Assembly: GCF_016925615.1 (NCBI RefSeq) | Contig: NZ_CP070499.1 | Span: 2,976,001-3,040,000 of the forward strand | Length of the DNA: 64,000 nt | From: Natronosporangium hydrolyticum | GTDB lineage: Bacteria; Actinomycetota; Actinomycetes; Mycobacteriales; Micromonosporaceae | Direction: 5' to 3' | Shown: one piece after another, positions 28,295 through 36,272 of the stretch | How the letters are laid out: the number at the start of each line of letters is the position of its first letter | Position numbering within the stretch: position 1 is the stretch's first letter | Position numbers and translations under genes: made by a program | The notes under the pieces: model-generated | What the model was told of the DNA's origin: nothing | The model's input: the letters and a program-made list of their open reading frames with translations, nothing else | Database searches by the model: none

Positions 28295-28750
28295 TCAGCC
28301 CTGCCCATCCCGGACCTTGGGCGGTCGGTTCTCGTACGGAATCGACAGCGCCACCGTGGTGCGGGTGGTGACGTTCGCGGCGGACCTGATCTCCTGCAAC
28401 AGGCGCTCCAGGTCCACCGGGCTCGCCACCCGCACCAGCAACAGGTAAGAGTCCTCCCCCGCGACCGAGTAGCACGACTGGATCTCGGGCAGGTGGGCCA
28501 ACCGATCTGGCGCGTCGTCGGGCTGCGAGGGATCGAAGGGCCGGATCGCGACGAAGGCGGTCAGCGGTAACCCCACCGCCGCGTGCGAGACCTGCGCGGT
28601 GTAGCCGGTGATGACGCCTCGCTTCTCCAGCCGACGCACTCGCTGGTGAACCGCCGACACCGACAGCCCGACCTGCTCCGCCAGATCCGTATACGACAGC
28701 CGGCCGTCCAGCGCGAGCGCGGCCACGATCGCCCGATCCATCTCCTCCAC
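28295..28750 (-). CDS. Lrp/AsnC-family transcriptional regulator
   Basis: This is a 151-aa feast/famine regulator. The N-terminal HTH_AsnC (MDRAIVAALALDGRLSYTDL, VGLSVSAVHQRVRRLEKRGV) is followed by an AsnC ligand-binding (RAM) domain with VAGEDSYLLLVRVAS. Such proteins sense amino acids and control metabolic genes. Its target could be its own gene or the neighbouring acyl-CoA dehydrogenase; the lysine genes, 22 kb away, are also possible. The start is the GTG at 28750; an ATG three codons later is an alternative, but the GGAGGAG sequence lies too close to it. Confidence 0.87.
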   Translation of the reverse strand: MEEMDRAIVAALALDGRLSYTDLAEQVGLSVSAVHQRVRRLEKRGVITGYTAQVSHAAVGLPLTAFVAIRPFDPSQPDDAPDRLAHLPEIQSCYSVAGEDSYLLLVRVASPVDLERLLQEIRSAANVTTRTTVALSIPYENRPPKVRDGQG

Positions 28751-28797
28751 AGAAAAAACCTACCCCGGCGATGTCGAATCCCCGGAGCGGTCACTCG

Positions 28798-28995
28798 TCA
28801 TCTGCTTGAGTAGATCCCGCCGGCTGGCCGCTCCGGCACCCCTTCGGACGGCCAGCGCCGCAACGCCTGATCGCAGGCGTCCTGCAGCGCGTCGGCGGCC
28901 AACTCCAGGTCACCCAGCCGACGGCTGAGCACGCCGAGCATGCTGCCCGCCTCGGCCCGCCACACTGACTCCAGCGCCTCAGCTGCCGCTACCAT
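28798..28995 (-). pseudogene. N-terminal remnant of an ECF-type sigma factor gene
   Basis: The 65-aa frame closely resembles the N-terminus (region 2.1-2.2) of the long ECF sigma factors with a C-terminal extension: ESVWRAEAGSMLGVLSRRLG, LAADALQDACDQALRRWP and GVPERPAG. It then stops (GGIYSSR) exactly where the family continues into the DNA-melting part of region 2. Region 2.3, region 4 and the C-terminal domain are missing. There is no good ribosome-binding site. It lies 6 bases after the acyl-CoA dehydrogenase stop on the same strand. A relic of a deletion is the simplest reading; a truncated regulator that binds RNA polymerase is possible but less likely. Confidence 0.7.
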
Positions 28996-29001
28996 GCCTG
29001 A

Positions 29002-30159
29002 TCAGTCGCGGGTGAGTGCGCGGGAGATGACCACCCGTTGGATCTGGTTGGTGCCCTCCACGATCTGCAGGATCTTCGCCTCCCGCATCCACCGCTCGAC
29101 CGGATGGTCGGCCACATAGCCGTAGCCACCGAGCACCTGCACCGCGTCGGTGGTGACCCGCATCGCCATGTCGGTGGCGAACAGCTTCGCCTTGGCCGCC
29201 TCCGACGAGAACGGCAGGCCGGCGTCCTTGAGCCGCGCCGCGGCCAGCGTCAACGCCCGCGCGGCGCTGATCTGGGTGGCGGCGTCGGCGAGCAGGAAGC
29301 CGACGCCCTGGAAGTCGATGATCGGCTGACCGAACTGGCGACGTTCCTGGGCGTAGCTGACGGCGTAGTCCAGCGCCGCCTGCGCCAGCCCGACCGCGCA
29401 GGCGGCGATGCCCAACCGGCCAGCATCCAGCGCCTGCATGGCGATCGCGAAGCCGCGACCCTCGCCGCCGAGCAGCCGGCCGGCCGGCACCGGCGCGTCG
29501 TCGAAGACGATCTGCGCCACCGGTGAGGACTGGATCCCCATGGTGCGCTCCCGCGGTTGCGGCTCGACGCCGGCGGTGTCGGCGTCCACGAGCAGGCAGG
29601 AGATCCCGGCTGGGCCATCGTCGCCGGTGCGGCAGAAGACATTGTAGAAGTCGGCGACCCCGGCGTGGGTGATCCACGCTTTGGTGCCGCGGATCCGGTA
29701 ACCGTCGCCGTCGCGAATACCGCGGGTGGTCATGGCGGCGGCGTCCGAGCCGCCGGCTGGTTCGGAGAGGCAGTAGGCGCCCAGCAACTCACCGCCGAGC
29801 ATCTCCGACAGGAACTGCTCCCGTTGCGCATCGTCGCCGTGGGCAGCCAACGGATAGCAGGCGAGCGTATGCACGCTGACCGCCTCGGCCACCGCCAGCC
29901 AACGGCTCGCGAGCACCTCCAGCACCTGCAGATACACCTCGTACGGCTGTTCGGCGCCGCCGTACTCGCTCGGATAGGGCAGCCCGAGTAGCCCGGCGCG
30001 ACCGATCGTCCGGATCACCTCGCGAGGGAACTCGCCGCGCCGCTCGTACTCGTCGACCTTGGGCGCCAGTTCCTTGTCGGCCAGCTCCGAGGCGAGTTCG
30101 AGCAGGTCATGGGCGTCTTCGGTGGGAAGCATCCGGGGTGGTTGGGTGGCCATGCCCAT
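29002..30159 (-). CDS. Acyl-CoA dehydrogenase
   Basis: This 385-aa FAD-dependent acyl-CoA dehydrogenase has the family signatures GLPYPSEYGGA, AYCLSEPAGGSDAAAMTTRG (FAD-binding signature 1, about 135-154), KAWITHAG and the C-terminal QVLGGYGYVADHPVERWMRE (signature 2). It would oxidise an acyl-CoA to the 2-enoyl-CoA; chain length or branched-chain specificity is not determined. The glutamate of KLFATDMAMRVTTDAV-type enzymes cannot be placed with certainty. The start is ATG at 30159 or the second ATG two codons later; the ribosome-binding site is weak. Confidence 0.9.
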   Translation of the reverse strand: MGMATQPPRMLPTEDAHDLLELASELADKELAPKVDEYERRGEFPREVIRTIGRAGLLGLPYPSEYGGAEQPYEVYLQVLEVLASRWLAVAEAVSVHTLACYPLAAHGDDAQREQFLSEMLGGELLGAYCLSEPAGGSDAAAMTTRGIRDGDGYRIRGTKAWITHAGVADFYNVFCRTGDDGPAGISCLLVDADTAGVEPQPRERTMGIQSSPVAQIVFDDAPVPAGRLLGGEGRGFAIAMQALDAGRLGIAACAVGLAQAALDYAVSYAQERRQFGQPIIDFQGVGFLLADAATQISAARALTLAAARLKDAGLPFSSEAAKAKLFATDMAMRVTTDAVQVLGGYGYVADHPVERWMREAKILQIVEGTNQIQRVVISRALTRD

Positions 30160-30196
30160 AGCTTAACGCTCGTTTTGGGTGCGTGTGTGTCAGGCT

Positions 30197-31168
30197 ATGC
30201 TGGTGAAGACACCACTACTGGCGGTGGACGCGCCAAGCCTGTATTTCCGGGCCTTTCACGGCATCCCTACCAGCGCCGCCACCGCCCCCGACGGCACCCC
30301 GGTAAACGCGGTTCGCGGCTTCCTGGACATGCTCGCGACGCTGGTGCGCAGCCGCGGCCCCGGACGGATCGTGTGCGCGCTGGATGCTGATTGGCGGCCG
30401 GCCTGGCGGGTGGCGCTGCTGCCCTCGTATAAGACCCACCGACTGGCCGCCAGCGGCGACCCGGGCGCCGAGCAGGTGCCGGACCTGCTGCTCCCGCAGG
30501 TTCCCATCCTGGTGGCGGTGCTCGACGCGATCGGCATCCCGGTCGTCGGAGCAACGGATTACGAGGCCGACGATGTGCTCGGCACGCTCGCCAGCACCCA
30601 GCCCGGCCCGGTTGAGGTGGCCTCCGGCGACCGGGATCTCTTCCAGCTCATCGACGACGCGGCCGGGGTCCGGCTGCTCTACTGCGGGCGTGGAGTGGCC
30701 AAGCTGGAGGTCTTCGACGAGACGCAGCTCAAGGCCCGGTACGGCGTAGCGGCCACCGCCTATGTCGACTTCGCGGTGCTGCGGGGGGACCCGAGCGACG
30801 GGCTACCTGGGGTGCCCGGCATCGGTGACAAGACCGCCGCCCGGCTGCTCGACAGGTACCACGACCTGGCCGGGATCGAGCGGGCGGTGTCGGATCCGGC
30901 CAGCGGCTTCGCCCCCGGCGTACGGGCGAAGCTGCAGGCAGCCAGCGACTATCTCGCGGTAGCGCCCCGGGTGGTGCGGGTAGTCCGGGACGTCCCGCTG
31001 CCCGAACTCGACCCGGTCACACCTCGGCGGCCGGCCCACCCCGACCAGCTGCTGGCGCTGGCCCAGCAGTGGAACCTGGCCGGGGCGTGCGACCGGTTGG
31101 TCAATGCTCTCGCCGGTTCGTCCGCGGGATCGACTGACGACGAGTCGTCGGCGTCGGCTCGCCGCTGA
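30197..31168 (+). CDS. 5'-3' exonuclease (Pol I N-terminal-like, Rv2090-type)
   Basis: This 323-aa FEN-family nuclease resembles the 5'-3' exonuclease domain of DNA polymerase I, but without a polymerase. Metal-binding acidic clusters are visible: LAVDAPSLYFRAFHG (N-terminus), DYEADDVLGTLA and ASGDRDLFQL. The helix-hairpin-helix is GDPSDGLPGVPGIGDKTAARLL. It would remove flaps or RNA primers. M. tuberculosis has the equivalent Rv2090 next to helY, as here. The ATG at 30197 is used; a GTG at 30179 would add six residues, and neither has a good ribosome-binding site. The last 68 bases overlap the convergent MHYT gene. Confidence 0.87.
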   Translation: MLVKTPLLAVDAPSLYFRAFHGIPTSAATAPDGTPVNAVRGFLDMLATLVRSRGPGRIVCALDADWRPAWRVALLPSYKTHRLAASGDPGAEQVPDLLLPQVPILVAVLDAIGIPVVGATDYEADDVLGTLASTQPGPVEVASGDRDLFQLIDDAAGVRLLYCGRGVAKLEVFDETQLKARYGVAATAYVDFAVLRGDPSDGLPGVPGIGDKTAARLLDRYHDLAGIERAVSDPASGFAPGVRAKLQAASDYLAVAPRVVRVVRDVPLPELDPVTPRRPAHPDQLLALAQQWNLAGACDRLVNALAGSSAGSTDDESSASARR

Positions 31169-32033
31169 GCGTCGCCGACGGCGCCGGCCGGTTGCCGTCG
31201 GCGAACGTCCCGTCCGGCATCCGCCGCTGCTCGGCCAGCGGCGGCACCGGCCGGGTCGGCTCCGGGAGGCTGCGACGGGTGGCGAGGTAGGCCGCTCCTT
31301 CGGCGTCTTCGGGGGTCGGCGCGGCCAGCACCGCGTAGATCAACCCGATCACCGCAAGCACCACCAGGACGACGATCGGCAACAGCAACGCGAAGACCGG
31401 TGCTCCGCTCAACGGGCCATCACTGCCGTGTGGGTGGATGTGCATGGCGTGCATGCCGGTGTAGTGCATCCCGCTGACCGCGATGCCCATCACCAAGGCC
31501 GACCCCACCAGCGCCAGCGGTCGTTGCACGGTCACCGTGAACCACAGCGCCACGGTCGCGGCCACCACCGCGATTGCGATCGACGCGACCACCAACACCT
31601 GGTCAAAGTTGATGGACCCGTCCAGCCGCATCGCGGCGACCCCGGTGTAGTGCATGCCCGCGACCCCGAGCCCGGTGAAGACACCACCCGCAAGTATCTT
31701 CGCGGTGTTCGGGCGCCCCAGCCCGACCAGGCACAGCCCGACCGCAACCGCGGCGACCGCCAACACCGCGCTCGCGGTGGTGATCGGCACGTCGTAGCGG
31801 ATCTCCCCGCTTTCGATGCCGTAGCCCAGCATGGCGATGAAGTGCATGACCCAGATCCCGGTGCCGCCGATCGCCCACGCGGCGAGCAAAAGGAACCAGA
31901 CTCGGCGCCGGTTACTCGTTGCGCCGCGGGCCTTTACGGTGCAGATGAGCCCGAGTAGTGACCCCATTACCGAGAGCGTGTAGGCCAGCACGGGTGTAAT
32001 CAGGCCATAACTAAAATGGTCAACTTCGGTCAT
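31101..32033 (-). CDS. MHYT-domain membrane sensor, stand-alone
   Basis: This 310-aa integral membrane protein has seven hydrophobic helices. The MHYT motif repeats as WVMHFIAMLG, AGMHYTGVAAM and SGMHYTGMHAM; these His/Met residues are proposed to bind copper and sense O2, CO or NO. Where other bacteria fuse MHYT to GGDEF/EAL or kinase domains, this protein ends in a short Pro/Arg/Thr-rich cytoplasmic tail (about 245-310), so the output partner must be separate. GGAGGGGGA precedes the ATG at 32033. The 3' end overlaps the exonuclease gene by 68 bases. Confidence 0.87.
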   Translation of the reverse strand: MTEVDHFSYGLITPVLAYTLSVMGSLLGLICTVKARGATSNRRRVWFLLLAAWAIGGTGIWVMHFIAMLGYGIESGEIRYDVPITTASAVLAVAAVAVGLCLVGLGRPNTAKILAGGVFTGLGVAGMHYTGVAAMRLDGSINFDQVLVVASIAIAVVAATVALWFTVTVQRPLALVGSALVMGIAVSGMHYTGMHAMHIHPHGSDGPLSGAPVFALLLPIVVLVVLAVIGLIYAVLAAPTPEDAEGAAYLATRRSLPEPTRPVPPLAEQRRMPDGTFADGNRPAPSATLSGEPTPTTRRQSIPRTNRREH

Positions 32034-32136
32034 TACGTCCCCCTCCCCGCCCGCAGGTTACCGACCAGACAACAAACCGCAGCTCAGATGCTCGGCCATA
32101 GTCGTTAGGCCGGACGGTCAGGGTGACCAGTACGAG

Positions 32137-34941
32137 TCAGCGGACCAGGTTGCGCGCCAGCACTCCCCGGTGGATCTGGTCCATCGCCCGCCGGCCGGCT
32201 CGCCGCACGCCAGCTGGCACCCCGTCCGCCTCAATAATCTGGCCAAGCAGATCGACCACCTGCCGCGCCCACCGGACGAAGTCGCCCGCGGGCAGTTCGC
32301 CATCCGGGCCGCCAGCGCTCTGCAGCACCCGCTCCAGCGGTTCGCCGTTGGTCCACCGGTAGATCGGCCAGACGAAGCCAGCGTCCGGCTCCCGGGTCAG
32401 CGACAGGCCCCGATCGGACTCGTCGGCGGCGAGCTCGCTCCAGAGCTTGCGGGTCTCGGTGATCGCGTCAGCGACCGGGCCGCGCGGGGTCGCGGCGGGA
32501 TCCTCGGTCTCGCGGCGCGCCTCGTAAACCACCACCGAGACCGCCGCCGCCAGCTGCGCCGGGTCCAGCCCGTCCCACACCCCGCGCCGCAGACACTCGG
32601 CCACCAGCAGATCGGACTCGGTCCAGATCCGGGCCAGCAGTCGACCCGGGTCGGTGAGCTCCCCCCGGTCAGTGAGGTATCCGCGGCCCGCGAGCAACGT
32701 CGTGACCCGATCAAACGTGCGGGCCAACGAGCCGGTGCGGCTGCTGGCCCGAGTCCGCAGGTGCTCGGTGTCCCGCTCCAGCCGCGCCCGCCGCTCCGCC
32801 GCCCGGGCGTGTTCTTCCCGGTCGTCGCAGCCGTGGCACGGGTGCTGGCGCAGCTGCACCCGGAGCTGTTCGAGGCGGTCGAGCGCCGCCGCGTCGTCGC
32901 CCTCGGCATCGACGCCGCCGCGCCGTCGGGTCCGTCGCCGCTCCACCGACGGAGCCTGCACGACCCGCAAGCTGGCGGCCAGGTCACGCCGCGCCTGCGG
33001 GCTGCGATGGTTGAAGTTCCGCGGCACCCGCACCTTCGCCAACGCTTGCACCGGGGAGACGAAATCACTGGCCGGCACCCGCCCAGCCCAGCGCTGCTCG
33101 GTCAACAGCAACGGCTTAGGCTCGCCGAAGCCGCCGGTGTCCGGGTCGAGCACCACCGCCAGCCCGGCCCGCCGTCCCGAGGGGACCCGGATCACATCCC
33201 CGACCCGCAGCCGCGCCAGCGAATCGACGGCTTGGGCACGGCGGTCGGCGGCGCGCTGCCGCGACAGCGCCCGCTCCTGCTCGGTGAGGGCCTGCCGGAT
33301 CGAGAAGTACTCGTCGAAGTCGCCCAGCTCGCACCGGATCTCCGGGCCGATCGCGGCGATGGCGTCGGTGTTGCGCTGAACCTGCCGGGCGATCCCCACC
33401 ACTGCCCGGTCGGCCTGGAACTGCGCGAACGATGACTCCAGCAACCCGCGTGCGCGCTCGGAGCCCAACGTGCCGACCAGGTTGACCGCCATGTTGTACG
33501 ACGGCCGGAAGCTGGAACGCAGTGGATAGGTGCGAGTGGAGGCGAGGCCGGCGACCTGCCGCGGGTCCACCTCCGGTGACCAGATCACCACCGCATGACC
33601 CTCCACGTCGATCCCGCGGCGGCCCGCCCGGCCAGTGAGCTGGGTGTACTCGCCGGGGGTGAGGTCGACGTGCGCCTCCCCGTCGAACTTGACCAAGCGC
33701 TCGAGCACCACGCACCGGGCCGGCATGTTGATGCCCAGCGCCAACGTCTCGGTGGCGAAGACCGCCTTGACCAACCCGCGCACAAATAGCTCTTCGACCA
33801 CCTCCTTGAACGCCGGCAACGCACCGGCGTGGTGGGCGGCGAGCCCCCGCTCCAGCCCGTCGAGCCACTCCCAATAGCCCAGGACGTTCAGATCCTCGGC
33901 TGGGATCTCCGCCATCCGGTCCTCGGCGATCTGCCGGATGGTGGCCTGCTCCTCCGGGGTGGTCAGCCGCAGCCCGGCGTGCAGGCACTGCTGGACGGCG
34001 GCGTCGCAGCCGGCGCGGCTGAAGATGAAGACGATCGCCGGCAGCAGCCCTTCCCGGTCGAGGCGCTCCAGCACGTCGAACCGGTAGGGCGCCAACCGGG
34101 TGCCGCCCCGGAGTCCGCGGCGGCCGCTGCCCCGCCCGCGGCCCCGGGCACCGTCGCGGCCCCGGGGACCGCCCCGGTCGCCGCCGTCGATCCCGATCCG
34201 GCGCACCAGCTCCCGGGTGTGGCGCAGCAGCTCCGGATTGACCTCCTGGGTCCGGGCGGCGTCCCGGTCGTGGAACAGGTCGAACATGCGCTTGCCCACC
34301 ATCATGTGCTGCCACAGCGGCACCGGCCGGACTTCGCTGACCACCACCTCGGTCTCGCCGCGCACGGTCACCAGCCAGTCCGCGAACTCCTCGGCGTTGG
34401 AGACGGTCGCCGACAGCGAGATCAGCGCCACGCTCGGCGGCAGATGGATGATTACCTCTTCCCAGACCGCCCCCCGGAACCGGTCGGCGAGGTAATGGAC
34501 CTCGTCCATCACCACGTAGGCGAGCCCGGCCAGCGTGCTGGAGCCGGCGTAGAGCATGTTCCGCAGGACCTCGGTGGTCATCACCACCACCGGGGCGTCG
34601 CCGTTGATCGAGTTGTCCCCGGTGAGCAGGCCGACCTTGTCGGCGCCGTGCCGGCGTACCAGGTCGTGGTACTTCTGGTTGGAGAGCGCTTTGATCGGGG
34701 TGGTATAGAAGCACTTGCCGGTGCCGCTGCGCAGCGCCGAGTGGACAGCGAACTCGCCGACCACGGTCTTACCCGCGCCGGTCGGCGCGCACACCAGCAC
34801 CCCGTTACCGCGCTCCACCGCCTCGCAGGCGTCGCGCTGGAAGTCGTCGACCGCGAAGTCGAGTCCGGCGGCGAACTCGGTGAACTCCGGGTAGGCCGCC
34901 CGCCGGCGGGCGGCGGCGTACCGCTCGGCGGGACTGGTCAT
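32137..34941 (-). CDS. helY: SKI2/Mtr4-like DEAD/DEAH RNA helicase HelY
   Basis: This 934-aa superfamily 2 helicase is related to eukaryotic Ski2/Mtr4, with a likely role in RNA turnover. Walker A CAPTGAGKT lies at about 50-58, DEVHYL near 144, SLSATVSNAEEF (motif III), and in the second RecA domain INMPARCVVLERL and QLTGRAGRRGID (motif VI). A C-terminal DSHCT domain follows. An unusual arginine/glycine-rich insertion (GGDRGGPRGRDGARGRGRG and onward, DNA about 34093-34203) sits between the two RecA domains and could add RNA binding. The position next to the tat/paf genes matches M. tuberculosis helY (Rv2092c). Confidence 0.92.
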   Translation of the reverse strand: MTSPAERYAAARRRAAYPEFTEFAAGLDFAVDDFQRDACEAVERGNGVLVCAPTGAGKTVVGEFAVHSALRSGTGKCFYTTPIKALSNQKYHDLVRRHGADKVGLLTGDNSINGDAPVVVMTTEVLRNMLYAGSSTLAGLAYVVMDEVHYLADRFRGAVWEEVIIHLPPSVALISLSATVSNAEEFADWLVTVRGETEVVVSEVRPVPLWQHMMVGKRMFDLFHDRDAARTQEVNPELLRHTRELVRRIGIDGGDRGGPRGRDGARGRGRGSGRRGLRGGTRLAPYRFDVLERLDREGLLPAIVFIFSRAGCDAAVQQCLHAGLRLTTPEEQATIRQIAEDRMAEIPAEDLNVLGYWEWLDGLERGLAAHHAGALPAFKEVVEELFVRGLVKAVFATETLALGINMPARCVVLERLVKFDGEAHVDLTPGEYTQLTGRAGRRGIDVEGHAVVIWSPEVDPRQVAGLASTRTYPLRSSFRPSYNMAVNLVGTLGSERARGLLESSFAQFQADRAVVGIARQVQRNTDAIAAIGPEIRCELGDFDEYFSIRQALTEQERALSRQRAADRRAQAVDSLARLRVGDVIRVPSGRRAGLAVVLDPDTGGFGEPKPLLLTEQRWAGRVPASDFVSPVQALAKVRVPRNFNHRSPQARRDLAASLRVVQAPSVERRRTRRRGGVDAEGDDAAALDRLEQLRVQLRQHPCHGCDDREEHARAAERRARLERDTEHLRTRASSRTGSLARTFDRVTTLLAGRGYLTDRGELTDPGRLLARIWTESDLLVAECLRRGVWDGLDPAQLAAAVSVVVYEARRETEDPAATPRGPVADAITETRKLWSELAADESDRGLSLTREPDAGFVWPIYRWTNGEPLERVLQSAGGPDGELPAGDFVRWARQVVDLLGQIIEADGVPAGVRRAGRRAMDQIHRGVLARNLVR

Positions 34942-35076
34942 ACCCCCAGGCTAAAGGTCGCCGGCCGGGCGGTTGCCGGCCGGCCGGTGGAACCGCACGA
35001 CCGGGGCGATTGAGTGTGGCCTACATCACAGCTTGCCCGGAATATCGGCGACCGCCCACGCGTCATGCTGAATGGA

Positions 35077-35103
35077 TTAGCACTCCAGTAACGAGAGTGC
35101 CAA
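35077..35103. promoter_or_regulatory. CIRCE operator upstream of hsp20
   Basis: TTAGCACTC-N9-GAGTGCCAA matches the CIRCE consensus TTAGCACTC-N9-GAGTGCTAA at 17 of 18 arm positions. It starts 55 bp before the hsp20 ATG. CIRCE is the binding site of the heat-shock repressor HrcA, so hsp20 is probably repressed by HrcA together with groES/groEL elsewhere in the genome. Confidence 0.88.
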
Positions 35104-35131
35104 TCGAGTCGAGAATAGGAGGTTGAGCACC

Positions 35132-35611
35132 ATGGCGATCATGCGCTGGGATCCATTCACCGCCCTGGCTCGCATGGACGACGAGTTCGACGAGCTGGTC
35201 CGCCGTACCTTCGGCTCGGCGAGCTACCAGTACGTCCCGCCGGTGGAGATGGCCACCGACGGCGGCGACGTGGTGATCACGCTGGAGCTGCCCGGGGTCG
35301 ACCCGAGCGAGGTAGAGATCGAGGTCGCCGACGGGCGGCTGAGCATCAGCGGCGAGCGGCACGACCGCACCGAACAGAACCGCGGCAAGGTGTTGGTGCG
35401 GGAGCTGCGCTACGGCGCCTTCCGGCGCACCTTCCAACTACCCGAGGGCGTCACCGCCGACCAGGTCGAGGCCGAGGCCGACCAGGGGCTGTTGCGGGTT
35501 CGGGTACACAACGTCACTCGGCCGGTCGAGCCGCCCCGCAAGATCTCCATCAAGGGGGGCGAGCGGCCCGCTGCGGTGATCGAAGGAAAGTCCCAGGAAA
35601 CCTCGAAGTAA
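35132..35611 (+). CDS. Small heat-shock protein Hsp20
   Basis: This 159-aa alpha-crystallin-type chaperone prevents aggregation of unfolded proteins in the cytoplasm. The alpha-crystallin domain spans about 36-130: PPVEMATDGGDVVITLELPG, GRLSISGERHD and YGAFRRTFQLPEGV. The GLLRVRV segment precedes the C-terminal extension. AGGAGG lies 9 bases before the ATG at 35132; an in-frame TTG at 35123 is too close to it. A CIRCE operator upstream indicates HrcA control. A strong terminator follows the stop. Confidence 0.92.
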   Translation: MAIMRWDPFTALARMDDEFDELVRRTFGSASYQYVPPVEMATDGGDVVITLELPGVDPSEVEIEVADGRLSISGERHDRTEQNRGKVLVRELRYGAFRRTFQLPEGVTADQVEAEADQGLLRVRVHNVTRPVEPPRKISIKGGERPAAVIEGKSQETSK

Positions 35612-35615
35612 GCCG

Positions 35616-35648
35616 AGAGCCGGGGCGGCGGTTCGCCGCCCCGGCTCT
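35616..35648. terminator. Bidirectional terminator, 15-bp perfect stem
   Basis: Arms agagccggggcggcg (35616-35630) and cgccgccccggctct (35634-35648) pair perfectly around a 3-nt loop. They lie between the convergent hsp20 (end 35611) and lipoprotein (end 35652) genes. Confidence 0.85.
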
Positions 35649-35651
35649 TCA

Positions 35652-36188
35652 TCACTGCTCGCAGAAGGCGGCCATCTCCGTCGAGGCCTCCAGCAGCTCC
35701 TCTGAGCTGGCGAGTTCCATCGAGTCCAGGTCAGTGAGGGCCTCGCCGTCCTCCGCCAACTCGACGACCTCGACCACGAAGTCATCGACCGCGCCCGCGG
35801 TCCGGGTCAGCGCCGTCACCAGCTCCGGATCGGTCGCCGCCTCGGCGGCGTCCCGGAACCCGTCCCCGAGCGCTCCCCCCTGCGCCTGGAAGTCGTCGAG
35901 CGCAGCGGTCTGTTGCGCGTCGTCGGCGGCGGCCACCGCGTCGGCCAACTCGTTGAGCGACACCGTGGCTCCCTGGTTCAGCGACGCCAACTGGTCGGGC
36001 AACACGTGCTGACAGAATTGTTCCGTGCTCATCGGCCCATCGCCCGGGTCTGCGACCCCGTCTGGGGCGGCGACCGAGTCCGGATCCGGCGCCGGAGGTT
36101 CAGCCTCACCGGCGTCACCGCCGTTGCCGCAGCCGGCTATCGCCACCAGGACAGCGGCGGCCCCGGCCACCGCGAACACTCGTCGCAT
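35652..36188 (-). CDS. Small acidic lipoprotein of unknown function
   Basis: This 178-aa protein has a lipoprotein signal (MRRVFAVAGAAAVLVAIAGC, Cys20), then an acidic Pro/Asp-rich linker. The rest is predicted to be a helical domain rich in Ala/Glu/Asp with two cysteines (EQFCQHVLP and AAFCEQ), probably disulfide-bonded. I do not recognise the family. GGAGTGTGGG precedes the ATG. It follows the lipid-kinase gene on the same strand (84-bp gap) and is convergent with hsp20. Confidence 0.7.
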   Translation of the reverse strand: MRRVFAVAGAAAVLVAIAGCGNGGDAGEAEPPAPDPDSVAAPDGVADPGDGPMSTEQFCQHVLPDQLASLNQGATVSLNELADAVAAADDAQQTAALDDFQAQGGALGDGFRDAAEAATDPELVTALTRTAGAVDDFVVEVVELAEDGEALTDLDSMELASSEELLEASTEMAAFCEQ

Positions 36189-36272
36189 CCCACACTCCCT
36201 AACGGAACGTCCTCCGGGCGGACCAGCAGCGCGCCCGCCGATCGTCGGCGCGGCCGAAACGCCGGCTCGGGT

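Noticed and set aside
33116-34714. 532-codon minus-strand frame inside helY
   Set aside because: Out-of-phase reading of helY; Pro/Arg/Ala-rich low-complexity product, while the helY frame has all helicase motifs.
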